NCBI GenBank assembly: GCA_021827985.1
Contig: JAKATL010000009.1
Span: forward strand, 1-64,000
Source of the DNA: a bacterium
Lineage (GTDB): Bacteria > Chloroflexota > Dormibacteria > Aeolococcales > Bog-877
Length of the DNA: 64,000 nt
Direction: 5' to 3'
The notes beneath the pieces were generated by a model. That model did no database searches, was not told the DNA's origin, and was given only the letters and a program-made list of their open reading frames with translations. The translations under genes and the position numbers were made by a program. Positions within the stretch are counted from its first letter, which is position 1, and each line of letters begins with the position of its first letter. Of this stretch, positions 1 to 7,738 are shown piece by piece.

Positions 1-1
1 C

Positions 2-184
2 ATCGGGATTCCCGTCGCCGCTGGGATTCTTTACCCGTTTTTCGGGATCCTGCTGTCGCCCATGATCGCCGCTGCGGCCATGGCACTCTCCTCCCTCTCG
101 GTGGTGAGCAACGCCAGCCGGTTGCGCACGTGGCGGGCCCCGCAGGTCGCCACCATTCCGCCCGTCTCTGTGCCAATGCTCTAG
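2..184 (+). CDS. copA: Copper-translocating P-type ATPase, C-terminal fragment
   Basis: The reading frame is open from the window edge and ends at TAG 182-184, giving the last 60 residues of a heavy-metal P-type ATPase. The segment [19 protein letters not shown] followed by [18 protein letters not shown] and RLR is the characteristic last pair of transmembrane helices and C-terminus of CopA-type Cu(I) exporters in the inner membrane. A short non-conserved tail of about 16 residues follows. The catalytic domains lie upstream, outside the window, so metal specificity rests on this C-terminal signature alone. The gene ends about 45 bases before a possible small ORF. Confidence in family is high; in copper as substrate, moderate. 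Confidence 0.85.
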   Translation: MGIPVAAGILYPFFGILLSPMIAAAAMALSSLSVVSNASRLRTWRAPQVATIPPVSVPML

Positions 185-230
185 GCTGCCAGCGCGTCGC
201 AGCAGGCAGCAGCACAAAGGAGCCCTCGAG

Positions 231-326
231 ATGGCCCGCTTCCTGGCTGCGCACTGGAGCTGGACCTTCCTCGTCAGCGGGGTGCTCCCATCCTCCACCA
301 CGATCGCCGCGGTGGCCGTAATGTAG
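231..326 (+). CDS. Possible 31-residue hydrophobic peptide
   Basis: A short ORF starts with ATG at 231 and ends at TAG 324-326. A purine-rich AAAGGAG lies 8 bases upstream of the start, a good ribosome-binding site, which is the main reason to list it. The peptide begins MARFLAAHWSWTFLVSGVLP and ends in TTIAAVAVM; it could form one membrane segment. It follows the copper ATPase by 46 bases on the same strand and could be co-transcribed. No homology is recognised. It could equally be a chance ORF. Confidence 0.3.
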   Translation: MARFLAAHWSWTFLVSGVLPSSTTIAAVAVM

Positions 327-429
327 CTGCGGCGGGCCCATGGGTCCCGCCGTCCATCGCGGTATAAGGACTGCTCGGACCAGGGGGCCCAGTCCCGAGC
401 CTTTCAGACCTGCGTTGGAAGGTGGCGTT

Positions 430-1770
430 GGGGGCGTGGACCACCGAGCGACCGTCTGCCAGGAGCACCCTGCAAATGGTCCGGGCCTACCTTCTGGTGC
501 AGAGGCAGATGCGGCCGGCGTTCAAACGCAGCCTGGAGCTGGCCCGGCGCAGGAGCTCGGGCGAGGGAAGCGGGCAGTGCGGGTGGCTCTGGACACCCCA
601 ACCCTCGGGACCCGGGAGGTGCTGGACACCTACAACCTGATCTTGGCGACGATCCGCCAACTGGCGCTGGGTCTGGCCCGGGCCGAACGGCAGCCCCAAC
701 TCCGATACGCCCAGGAGCCGCGTTAGGAGTGGCACCTGTGGAACCCGATCGAGGGTGGCCGCGAGGTGGACTGGGAACGGCAGGAGTCACGGGAGCGGTC
801 CCTTGTGGAGCTGGTTGCCGACGCCCGGCGGGAGCTGGAGCTGGCCAGGGCGGTGCGGGGGAGATCGCAGCGTGGGAGTCGGCGGGTTCAAGAGCTGCCC
901 GCAGCCAGCGACCTACTGGAAGTGATCCTCCTCTAGTAAGTGGAGGTCAAGCAGGAGGAGGAGAGGGGCCATCCCCGTGCCCAGATCGAGCAGGAGACCG
1001 TCTGGCACCGCATCTGCAGCGTGGACGATCCGGAGATCCGCCACGGGCGCAATAGCTCGAGCAAGCGCTTCGATGGCTGCGAGCCGAGCCTGGCGACCGA
1101 CGTGCAGACCCAGCCGATCACCGCGGTACCGGTGCTGCCGGGGTCGGCACCTGATGACCAGGGGGCGTTGGAGATGGCGCGAGCCTGAGAGGTGCCGGTC
1201 GAGACCCCGGCGGAGGCGGCGCCGGGCGACCGGGCATGTGGGGATGGGGCGGTCCGGGCGCGCTCACAGGAGGCGGGTTTCGAGTTGGTGGCGAAGGTGC
1301 CAGTGCAGCCGGAGCCGGAGGGACGCTTTCCCAAGCGCCAGTTCAACGTCGACCTCGCCGCCAACAGCTGGACCGGCCCGGCCGGGCACTCCACTTTCGA
1401 GGTCCGCCCGGTTGGCTGGCGGTAGGGTGCCGGGAGGCCCAAGGCACAGCAGGCGGCTTACGTCTTCCCCAGGGCGGTGTGTGCGGTCGCCCGCTGCATC
1501 TGCGCTGCTACGAGCGCACCCCCGGTTCCGGCCGGGGATGGATGATCCTGCGCCAACCTGAGGATGCCCTCCGGCGGGCGGCTCGGGATTGTCGACAGGG
1601 GCCCGCATTCGAGCGGGTCCGCAAGCCCTGGCAGGTGGTCGGGCACCGGGTTGCCCGGCTGGTGCAGCGGGGGCTGCGCTGGGCGCGCCGCCGCGGCCGG
1701 CACAGGACAAACTTCCAAGTGCTGATTGCGGCGGCAGTGGCCGACCTCCTGGCCGGGCAGCCTGACCCGG
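430..1770 (+). pseudogene. Decayed IS1182-family transposase
   Basis: Recognisable pieces of one IS1182-type DDE transposase appear in order but in different frames. At about 600-660 there is VLDTYNLILATIRQLA. After an in-frame stop at 724-726, at about 770-830, comes VDWERQESRERSLVELVADA. At about 1020-1190 are DDPEIRHGRNSSSKRFDG and ITAVPVLPGSAPDDQGALE, then another stop. At about 1200-1420 the fragments are GDRACGDGAVRARSQEAGF, LVAKVP and GRFPKRQFNVDLAAN. At about 1470-1770, after a frameshift, come a Cys-rich fragment and the C-terminal VGHRVARLVQRGLRWARRRG and FQVLIAAAVADLL. At least two stops and two frameshifts make it non-functional. No terminal inverted repeats were identified. It sits immediately upstream of selC, showing that this site had taken up mobile DNA before or besides the island. 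Confidence 0.8.
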
Positions 1771-1774
1771 CCGC

Positions 1775-2005
1775 CCCTCACCCCGGCCGCGTGGAAGCGG
1801 CCGAGAACACCCCGCCACTGCCCTGTTGGGGGTCCACGGGCCGACCTCGACCTCCCTGGCGTTGCTTGTCGCCATCGGGAACCAGTTCCGCCGCTCGCCT
1901 ACCGCGACGCTGGCCCATCACCCGGCTAGCCTTCGCTACAGTCACATCTCGGCCACGCTGCTGGGCCGCTCAAGTGGGTACCCTGATGGCCTGTAACATC
2001 GTCCA
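1775..2005. other. Short spacer between transposase remnant and selC
   Basis: No recognised gene. One frame (about 1811-1996, plus strand) stays open and reads plausibly as protein (VHGPTSTSLALLVAIGNQF then a basic stretch and a TAA stop at 1994-1996), but it has no start or homology that I can name. It may be a remnant of another mobile gene. The promoter of selC should lie at the right-hand end; I see no convincing -35/-10 pair. Confidence 0.35.
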
Positions 2006-2101
2006 GGGAGTGCATGGGTCCAGGTGGGCCCCTCGATCTTCAAAATCGATGGGGGGCGCCTAAGGCGTCCCCGGAGGGATCGTTCCCCTCGCCTCCCGCC
2101 A
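2006..2101 (+). tRNA. selC: tRNA-Sec (UCA anticodon), selC; also attL of the island
   Basis: The sequence folds as a selenocysteine tRNA. The D stem has 6 bp (2016-2021 with 2026-2031) closed by a 4-base loop, as is typical of tRNA-Sec. The anticodon stem 2033-2037/2045-2049 encloses the 7-base loop CTTCAAA with anticodon TCA at 2040-2042. There is a long variable arm of 8-9 bp (2052-2060/2064-2072, loop TAA) and a T stem 2074-2078/2086-2090. The 3' end is GCCTCCC, discriminator G, then encoded CCA. The 5' strand GGGAGTGC pairs with it as 7 bp only if U at 2011 is bulged, and the T loop is ATCGTTC rather than TTCGANT. The 5' half is chromosomal and the 3' half (from 2038) arrived with or duplicates the island end. 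The tRNA delivers selenocysteine to UGA codons such as the one in fdhA. Confidence 0.85.
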
Positions 2102-2107
2102 CTTCAA
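2038..2107 (+). repeat. Direct repeat, left copy (attL), 3' half of selC
   Basis: It runs from the anticodon-loop base C2038 through the variable arm, T arm, acceptor 3' strand, CCA and six further bases. It matches 9255-9324 at 67 of 70 positions. The differences are at 2062 (A versus C), 2071 (C versus T) and 2086 (C versus T). This copy belongs to the complete tRNA gene, and here the T stem is fully Watson-Crick paired. Confidence 0.88.
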
Positions 2108-2162
2108 ATTTGCCTGATTCGGCGCCTCGAGCGCTGTCTTCGCCTGCTCGCGGAAGGGGAGG

Positions 2163-2186
2163 TGACGGCAACGCTGACGGCAACGG
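2163..2186 (+). repeat. Tandem 11-bp motif, left end; probable integrase arm sites
   Basis: The motif TGACGGCAACG occurs twice in direct orientation with one base between (2163-2173 and 2175-2185). It starts 56 bp inside the left att repeat. The identical 24-bp double motif occurs at 9129-9152 near the other end. Paired short repeats at both ends of an element coding a tyrosine integrase are typical arm-type binding sites; the assignment is inferred. Confidence 0.65.
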
Positions 2187-2493
2187 GAGTCGGCGCCGCC
2201 AGAGCATGCCCCGGCTTCTCCCGGAAGTGAGGTGCGGTCGCTGAGGAAGGCCATCCAACGGCCCTGGGCCCGAGCCGACCAGCCCCCACTGTCCGGAGGT
2301 TCACACCCCAGTTGACATGGGCGATCCCATCGCTTGAGGCCCGTCGGGACGCCCACCTACACAGCGTGAGGTGTTGTTCGCCCCCAGCCCGGGGACGAGT
2401 CCGTAGGTCCCATCGGACTCCGTCGGGGGGAGCCCCGTGGGACGAACCGACGGACTTGCCGTGCGTCTCAGCGAGCCCGCGTGGCTGTTTGCC
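2187..2493. other. Non-coding left-end spacer of the island, with a hairpin
   Basis: No credible gene. An imperfect inverted repeat spans 2398-2456: AGTCCGT pairs with ACGGACT (2450-2456) and, inside it, GTCCCA (2407-2412) pairs with TGGGAC (2438-2443). It lies just beyond the 3' end of the leftward SIMPL gene and could act as its transcription terminator, although there is no T-run. Confidence 0.4.
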
Positions 2494-3177
2494 TCAATCC
2501 GGCCTTCCCAGGGGCCCCGGAACCAGCGCGAAGGTCACGATCACGCGCGCTTCCAGCAGGACGCTGCCAGACTCGACCTCGACCTCGCTGGGGCCAGCCG
2601 CCGCCCGAGCCGGCGGCAGTGCGCCCATCATGGCCATATTGACCTGATGCCGGGGCCGACTTCCGCCCTCTTCGTGGACCCGGATTGGTCGTCCCAACGC
2701 CAGCCCCAGAGCGTCCGCACAGACCTCGGCCCGTTGCCGAGCGTCTGTAGCGGCGCGCCGCACGACCTCCATGTGCTGAGGGTTGCGGCCGCCGACCGAC
2801 CAGTAGGGACCGCCGACATTGGCTTCGGCTTCGTCGACCGCTCGACTGATCAGGCTGCTCAGAGGCCCGTCCGCGTCCATGCGGACCCGGACTGTAGCCT
2901 GGGCGCGGTAGCCGGCCTGCGGGCCGCGCTCGTCGTACCGTCGCGCCACCTGGACCCCAGTCGTGACTCGGCGCCGCCCCGGGATCTCAAGGTCGTCGAG
3001 GAGCTCGACCAAGCGCTTGGAGTGCCGGGCGGCCTTCTCATAGGCTCTGCCCTTGTCGCGGTCCTCACCAACCACCTGCAACCAGATCTCCACCCGGTCG
3101 GGAGGGACGCGGGCCGTGCCTTGTCCGCTCATGGTGATCGTGTCGAGGCCTTCCCGGGACGATTGGGCGTCTTCCAC
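2494..3177 (-). CDS. SIMPL domain (DUF541) protein
   Basis: A 227-residue protein of the SIMPL/DUF541 family (OMP26-like folds of unclear function, often in envelopes or linked to signalling). Typical features are the opening ITMSGQGTARVPPDRVEIWL, the central VTTGVQVARRYDERG, the GYRAQATVRVRM strand, and the late strand VEVESGSVLLEARVIVTFALV. No signal peptide precedes the domain, so it is probably cytoplasmic, unlike many relatives. I chose GTG 3177 because AGAGGGAG lies 4 bases upstream; a TTG at 3195 would add six residues. It is island cargo next to the integrase and reads leftward. Function unknown. Confidence 0.8.
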   Translation of the reverse strand: MEDAQSSREGLDTITMSGQGTARVPPDRVEIWLQVVGEDRDKGRAYEKAARHSKRLVELLDDLEIPGRRRVTTGVQVARRYDERGPQAGYRAQATVRVRMDADGPLSSLISRAVDEAEANVGGPYWSVGGRNPQHMEVVRRAATDARQRAEVCADALGLALGRPIRVHEEGGSRPRHQVNMAMMGALPPARAAAGPSEVEVESGSVLLEARVIVTFALVPGPLGRPD

Positions 3178-3405
3178 TGCACTCCCTCTGGTCAATCGTC
3201 GGCTGACCGGATGTGATCCGCGACGGCTCGACGAATCTTCTCTCCAGGGACCTCAGCGCGCAACCGGGGCGCGAGGGCGACTCCACATCCTCGACCTCTG
3301 GCCGCGAACCAACCGCACGATCTCGAACCATGGGCGCCGGCGGGTGGCGACGACAGCAGCGAGAGCTGGTTACACCGGCCGTCTCAAGCAGGGCCGGCGT
3401 CATCG

Positions 3406-4539
3406 TCAAGACCTTCCGATCACCGCGTCCATCCGCTGCACCGCGGCTTGCTGCATGTCTGGGGTGACGTGGGAGTAGCGGTCCAGGGTCATCGCGATCG
3501 TGGAGTGTCCGAGCATCTCGGAGACCACCTTCGGATGGACTCCTTCCCTCAGCAGAAGGGTAGCCGCGGTATGTCTCAAGTCATGAAAGCGGATCTGTTG
3601 CAGCCCAGCCTGGGTCAGCAGCGGCCAGAACTCGCGACGAAGAACGTGCTCCCCCGAGAGGGGCTGGCCCGTAGGGCCGGTGAACACGAAGTCGTCATCC
3701 TTCCACTCAGCACCCACCGCTTCGCGCTCCCCCTCCTGCGAGATCCGCCGCTGCTGCAGGGCCTCTATCGCCCTCATCGTGAGAGCGATCTGGCGCCTTC
3801 CCCTTGCCGTCTTGGGCTCGCTCAGAGTCCATTCGCCTCCAGGCTTGGGGACCAGGGTCGCCACCACGCGCAGATTCCTGCGGTCGAAGTCGACAGCACT
3901 CCACTGCAGCCCGAGCACCTCCCCGAGTCTCATTCCTGTGCTCACTGCCACCACGAAGAGGGCTTCGAGCCGATGCCCCCGCGCCGCGTCGAGAAATGTG
4001 AGAACCTCCTCCGGGCCCAGGGTTGTCATGTGAGATGGACTCATCCGAGGAGGCCGAACCAGTTCAGCCACGTCCCGGGAGAGGCGACCCCAGCGCATGG
4101 CATCAGCCAGCGCCTGGTGGAGCACCGAGTGGGCCTGGTGAACTGAAGTCGGACTCAGCCCCTTGGCAAGGAGACGGTCTTGCAACCGCTGGACGTGATC
4201 GGGCCCGAGCTTGGACAGCTGCACTGCACCCAACTCCGGAGCCAGGTGCAGGCGCACGTATTCCTCGTAGCGGCGCCAACTGCCGGCCCTGATCTGCGAC
4301 CGGACGGTCGGTATCCAAGCGGTCAAGAACTGCCCCACGGTCTCACTCTGATGGGCAGCCGGTAACCCGGAGTCACGAGCCTGGAGAGCCACGCGGAGGC
4401 GGGCGGCCACGGCGCCGCGCGTCTTGCCGCAAAACCGCTGACGGACGCCATCGACAACAAGAGCGGCTTCCCAGCGACCGTCCGCTCGGTGGTAAATAGT
4501 GCCCTCTCCGTTGCTCCGCCATCCCACCGAGCTACCCAC
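3406..4539 (-). CDS. int: Tyrosine-type site-specific integrase of the island
   Basis: A 377-residue phage-type integrase that recombines attachment sites, here inferred to be the selC 3' half. The N-terminus (residues about 10-50) resembles an AP2-like arm-binding domain. A SAM-like core-binding domain (about 65-165) and the catalytic domain (about 170-370) follow. The catalytic residues are all present: Arg204 in TGMRLGEVLGL, Lys243 in EPKTARGRR, His319-x-x-Arg322 in HDLRHTA, His345 in LGHSTI and the nucleophile Tyr355 in DRYSHV. Nothing looks truncated, so the enzyme is probably active. It points toward attL, the common layout for tRNA-borne islands. No excisionase gene was found beside it. 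Confidence 0.93.
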   Translation of the reverse strand: MGSSVGWRSNGEGTIYHRADGRWEAALVVDGVRQRFCGKTRGAVAARLRVALQARDSGLPAAHQSETVGQFLTAWIPTVRSQIRAGSWRRYEEYVRLHLAPELGAVQLSKLGPDHVQRLQDRLLAKGLSPTSVHQAHSVLHQALADAMRWGRLSRDVAELVRPPRMSPSHMTTLGPEEVLTFLDAARGHRLEALFVVAVSTGMRLGEVLGLQWSAVDFDRRNLRVVATLVPKPGGEWTLSEPKTARGRRQIALTMRAIEALQQRRISQEGEREAVGAEWKDDDFVFTGPTGQPLSGEHVLRREFWPLLTQAGLQQIRFHDLRHTAATLLLREGVHPKVVSEMLGHSTIAMTLDRYSHVTPDMQQAAVQRMDAVIGRS

Positions 4540-5215
4540 CTACGACGCTGGTGGGGACTGCCACCAGCCACGCAGAGAAGTCGGAGGCGGGTACCGCGAT
4601 GGACCAGAGGACGACCACTGCCCTCAGCACCGCGTGATTTGGCAGCGCTCCCGGTAGAACCTCAAACTGCACCATCCCCAGAGACGTCCGCCGAGACCAG
4701 GCTAGTTGGCCGATGACGGACGCCTGGATGTGGCCTGGGGACCGGGAGACCAGGACAAGCGTTGGCTGAGACGAGCCCAGATCGCGGACATGTATTTTGA
4801 CCCCACGGTGTTACAGGCACTCGTGGGGTCACGGGGGCTCGCCGGTGGCCCGCATCCGAAATGCTCACGGCGAACAGCTGCGCGATTCCACCCGCTCCCC
4901 GGCGTGTGCACGCGAAGCTGGGCCGCCGTGTCGGCACGGCCCGCCTTATCGGTCGCGCCGGTCCACTCCGTCCCTGGCAGTCGCGACGGGCCGGTCTTGG
5001 TACGCCTTGGTGGCGTCCCGCGACCGGCCTATCACTACCCCCGCTCGGTAGGCAACGGCGGAACGTCTGGCGACCTTGGCGCTGGCCCTGAGTCGCCGAC
5101 CCTGGGCACGTAGCTCTGGGCGGCCAGCGGCGAGCACTTTTACCGGCGGCCCCGAAAGACCCTCAGTGAGCCAGCGGCACCGCAACGATGAGCTGGGTAG
5201 ACTGTGGGCATCCAG
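4540..5215. other. Gap between integrase and abiEi-like gene
   Basis: About 680 bases with no ORF that I can recognise on either strand. Short frames here have no start signals or familiar motifs. This is where a small excisionase gene would be expected, but none is visible. The sequence may be remnant DNA. Confidence 0.4.
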
Positions 5216-5252
5216 TATGCGTATCGTGTCGTTTATTGATAGAATGCGCATA
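5216..5252 (+). promoter_or_regulatory. Putative promoter/operator of the AbiEi-like gene
   Basis: TAGAAT at 5240-5245 resembles a -10 box and ends six bases before the ATG at 5252, so the transcript would be leaderless or nearly so. Inverted 6-bp arms TATGCG (5216-5221) and CGCATA (5247-5252) bracket this box. AbiEi proteins are known to repress their own promoter by binding inverted repeats, so this could be the operator. No good -35 is seen. Confidence 0.4.
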
Positions 5253-6061
5253 TGGCGCTGCGCATCGCCGATCTCCCCGACGCCCTGCTGGCAGACGGCC
5301 AACCGTGGTTCACCACCCAAGAAGCAGCAGCTCGTACGCGGCGCGGACTAGGTGCGGTGCATCTTGGGCTTTCGCGTCTGAGGCGCGCCGGACGCGTCTT
5401 CTCCCCAGCCGAAGGCTTTTACGTGGTCGTACCGCCGGACTTTCGGTCTTGGGGAGTGGTTCCTGGCGAGTGGTTCATTGATGGCATGATGCAGCACCTC
5501 CATCGCGACTATTACGTCGGGCTGCTCAGTGCGGCCGAGATGCATGGCGCAGCTCACCAGGCACCCCAGGCGTTCCAGGTGATGGTCGACCGACAGCTTC
5601 GGGATCGCGACTGCGGGCGGGTCCACATGCGCTTTGTCACCAGCCGCCTCGTCGGACATGTGCCGACCGTGGGGAGGGCGGTTCACACCGGCTACGTCAC
5701 AGTCGCAGCCCCTGAGACCCTGGCCGTGGACCTCTCGACCTTCCCGGAGCGGGCTGGGTACTGGAGCAACGTCGCCACGGTCTTGCGAGAGCTTGGGCCA
5801 TTGGATGGCGCGGCTGTGGCTCGGATCGCGGCGCAGCAGCCCGTCCCTGTGGCTCAGCGTCTCGGGTGGCTGGCGGAGACCTTTCATGGCCAGGTGGATC
5901 TTGGTCCACTCGCCGAGTTGGTTCGCGGCGCCCGCACCGTCCTGCTCGAGCCTGGGAGTCGGACGCCGATCCTGACGACAGACAGGACTTGGCATCTGAG
6001 GGTGAACGCAGTTGTGGAACCGGACGCGCAGATGATCCCCGACGTTTATCTGCCTCAGTGA
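5252..6061 (+). CDS. AbiEi-family antitoxin / transcriptional regulator (orphan)
   Basis: A 269-residue protein resembling type IV antitoxins of the AbiEi group. It has an N-terminal winged-helix domain (FTTQEAAARTRRGLGAVHLG, LRRAGRVFSPAEGFYVVVPP) and then the C-terminal domain with YYVGLLSAAEMHG, the conserved AAPETLAVDL block and a helical tail. In AbiE systems the antitoxin is followed by the nucleotidyltransferase toxin AbiEii. Here the stop at 6059-6061 runs straight into a fragment of an unrelated glycosyltransferase and no toxin is present. It may be a solitary regulator or the surviving half of a broken system. The start is the ATG just after a -10-like box. Confidence 0.7.
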   Translation: MALRIADLPDALLADGQPWFTTQEAAARTRRGLGAVHLGLSRLRRAGRVFSPAEGFYVVVPPDFRSWGVVPGEWFIDGMMQHLHRDYYVGLLSAAEMHGAAHQAPQAFQVMVDRQLRDRDCGRVHMRFVTSRLVGHVPTVGRAVHTGYVTVAAPETLAVDLSTFPERAGYWSNVATVLRELGPLDGAAVARIAAQQPVPVAQRLGWLAETFHGQVDLGPLAELVRGARTVLLEPGSRTPILTTDRTWHLRVNAVVEPDAQMIPDVYLPQ

Positions 6062-6351
6062 TCTGCGCGGGAGGGTGGAGCCTCACGACCAAGGAATTGG
6101 CCGCTGGCATGCCGGTCAGGGTGCTGTCCCACGGCCTCGACACCGCAAACGTGGCCAGCGCGGTAGTCGCCCACTCGTGCGGAGTCTGGATACGGCCGCC
6201 CGCGGACACCCCAGCCCACTTGGCTGCGGCGATCAGGACGCTACTTCGAGAGCCGGCGATAAGAGGGGGTGCTGTCGGGATGGCCGAGCCGGACGCTCCA
6301 GTAGCGGCTGCGCGCAGGGCCGTGGCAGCAATTGAGGCTGCGCTCGAATGA
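6049..6351 (+). pseudogene. Glycosyltransferase (MGT/GT1) C-terminal remnant
   Basis: In a frame different from the gene before it, about 100 residues match the C-terminal nucleotide-sugar-binding half of macrolide/UDP-type glycosyltransferases. The pieces are SVICAGGWSLTTKELAAG, MPVRVLSHGLDTANVA, HSCGVWIRPPADTPAHLAAA and a final helical RRAVAAIEAALE. Intact enzymes of this family have about 400 residues and usually GGxGT where CAGGWS occurs here. No start codon fits and the N-terminal half is absent, so it is a leftover from recombination that replaced the region downstream of the abiEi-like gene. Confidence 0.6.
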
Positions 6352-6418
6352 CGGGCCTGCCGCTATCGACCGCGGAGCCCGAAACTCACCCGGACGGATC
6401 GGGTCCAGACGCTCCGTC

Positions 6419-7489
6419 TCAGGGACGGAGCGCCCAGATCACCGAGTGAACTCCAAGTCCCTCCCGGATGCTGCCTTCAGAGGTGATCTCCAGTCCCGCC
6501 GCACCGAGCCAGCCGCGATAGGTCGCTCGGTCGGCGTGGCTCCACCACATCTGCGCGTCCCCACCCAGCCAACCGTCCTCCGCCCCTGTCCAGGCCGTGT
6601 CTCCCGCAGTCAGCAGCAGTCGCCCTCCGGGCCTGAGCCAGCCCGCGATGTTGCCGATCAACGGGGCCTGCGCCTCAAGTGGGAGGTGGATGATCGCGTA
6701 CAGGCACACCACCGCGTCGAAGGCCGCTGCGCCGAATTCAAGGGCCGTGATGTCGGCCTTGACGAAGTCCGCTGTCGGGACCAGTTGCTTGGCGCGAGCG
6801 ATCTGCACGTCGCTGAAGTCCACCCCTGTCACGTGGTGCCCAGCCCCAGTCAGGTCTCGGGCCACAGGGATTCCACAGCCGCAGCCCAAGTCCAGAACCT
6901 CAGCCTTTTCACCGAGGTGGTCCAGGAGCTCACGAATCCACAGCCGGTGCTCGGGGGGAGTCTCGCTGTCGCCGCGATACGTGGTGGAAACCCGGTTATA
7001 CCCCTCCCGGACGACGGCTCGACGATCGCGCGAGTCAACGGTCGAAATTCCAAGCTCCTTCAGGAGCGTGGCCAAGCCATCTGGATACACCGTCTCCTTG
7101 GTGCTCCTCAGTGCTTCACAGGACCACCAGCCACACGCCTCGACAACTCGACGTTCTCCGTCTGTCCAGCCAGAGTCGCTGATGTCGAAGTGCTCGCAGC
7201 GAACCAGGAAGTAGTCTTCTGCCTGAGAGAACTGCGTGCCCTCGAACTCGTACTCGACCTGGCGGCATAGGACGACGGGACCAAGGTCGGTCACCTCGAG
7301 TCCCGTCTCCTCTCGCACCTCGCGTTTCGCCGCCGTTTCCGCCAGCTCCCCAGACTCGACTGCTCCCCCAGGGGTGAACCACCACGTGCCGGCGGCAGGC
7401 CGGGCGGGATCTCCACCGCGAAAGAGCAGAACCGCTCCGGACTCGTCCACCAGGATGACCCGGGCCGCTCGGCGTCTTTGCATGCTCAC
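6419..7489 (-). CDS. Nudix hydrolase - SAM methyltransferase fusion
   Basis: A 356-residue two-domain protein. Residues about 8-140 are a Nudix hydrolase: FTPGGAVESGELAETAAKR then EVREETGLEV fits the Nudix box Gx5Ex7REUxEExGU, preceded by ARVILVDESGAVLLF. Residues about 150-356 are a class I methyltransferase with motif I VLDLGCGCGIPVARDL, HHVTGVDFSDVQIARA and a motif-IV-like FDAVVCLYAIIHLP, followed by LRPGGRLLLTAG. The Nudix part would cleave a nucleoside diphosphate derivative and the second part would methylate a small molecule; substrates are unknown. It is a single open frame without breaks, so it is a true fusion. It lies alone in the island and reads leftward. A role in defence or nucleotide detoxification is speculation. 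Confidence 0.85.
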   Translation of the reverse strand: MSMQRRRAARVILVDESGAVLLFRGGDPARPAAGTWWFTPGGAVESGELAETAAKREVREETGLEVTDLGPVVLCRQVEYEFEGTQFSQAEDYFLVRCEHFDISDSGWTDGERRVVEACGWWSCEALRSTKETVYPDGLATLLKELGISTVDSRDRRAVVREGYNRVSTTYRGDSETPPEHRLWIRELLDHLGEKAEVLDLGCGCGIPVARDLTGAGHHVTGVDFSDVQIARAKQLVPTADFVKADITALEFGAAAFDAVVCLYAIIHLPLEAQAPLIGNIAGWLRPGGRLLLTAGDTAWTGAEDGWLGGDAQMWWSHADRATYRGWLGAAGLEITSEGSIREGLGVHSVIWALRP

Positions 7490-7738
7490 TCCCGCATCCT
7501 AGAGGGTGCCGAACCTGGCGCCCGGTGCTTCGTGGAAAGCACACCTCGTTGGCGGCATGTGGTCTCTCTCGTGTCACCATCCATCCACGGCGCCGGTGAA
7601 ACAGTAGCGACCTTGCCCAGAGGGCTCCCCATGTGCTGGCCGCTCTGCGTCGTGCTTGGCGTTCCCGCGTCGGGCCTGCTGCTGCCACTCTCGTCGTCCA
7701 CAGGCCCGCCTGTTGGCCCCCGCGAAGCTCCGCGCGGC
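7490..7738. other. Short spacer in the island
   Basis: About 250 bases upstream of the Nudix-methyltransferase gene and downstream of the HEPN gene. It should hold the promoter of the first and the terminator of the second. I see no clear signals or genes. Confidence 0.3.

Noticed and set aside
2038-2101. tRNA-Ser read from the minus strand of the selC region
   Set aside because: The minus strand would give an anticodon TGA but no acceptor or D-arm pairing. The plus strand has the 6-bp D stem, long variable arm and CCA of tRNA-Sec.
2437-3216. Long plus-strand ORF (259 codons)
   Set aside because: It is the antisense shadow of the SIMPL-domain gene, which has recognisable protein motifs on the minus strand.
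6332-7270. Plus-strand 312-codon ORF in the island
   Set aside because: Antisense of the Nudix-methyltransferase fusion; no motif of its own.
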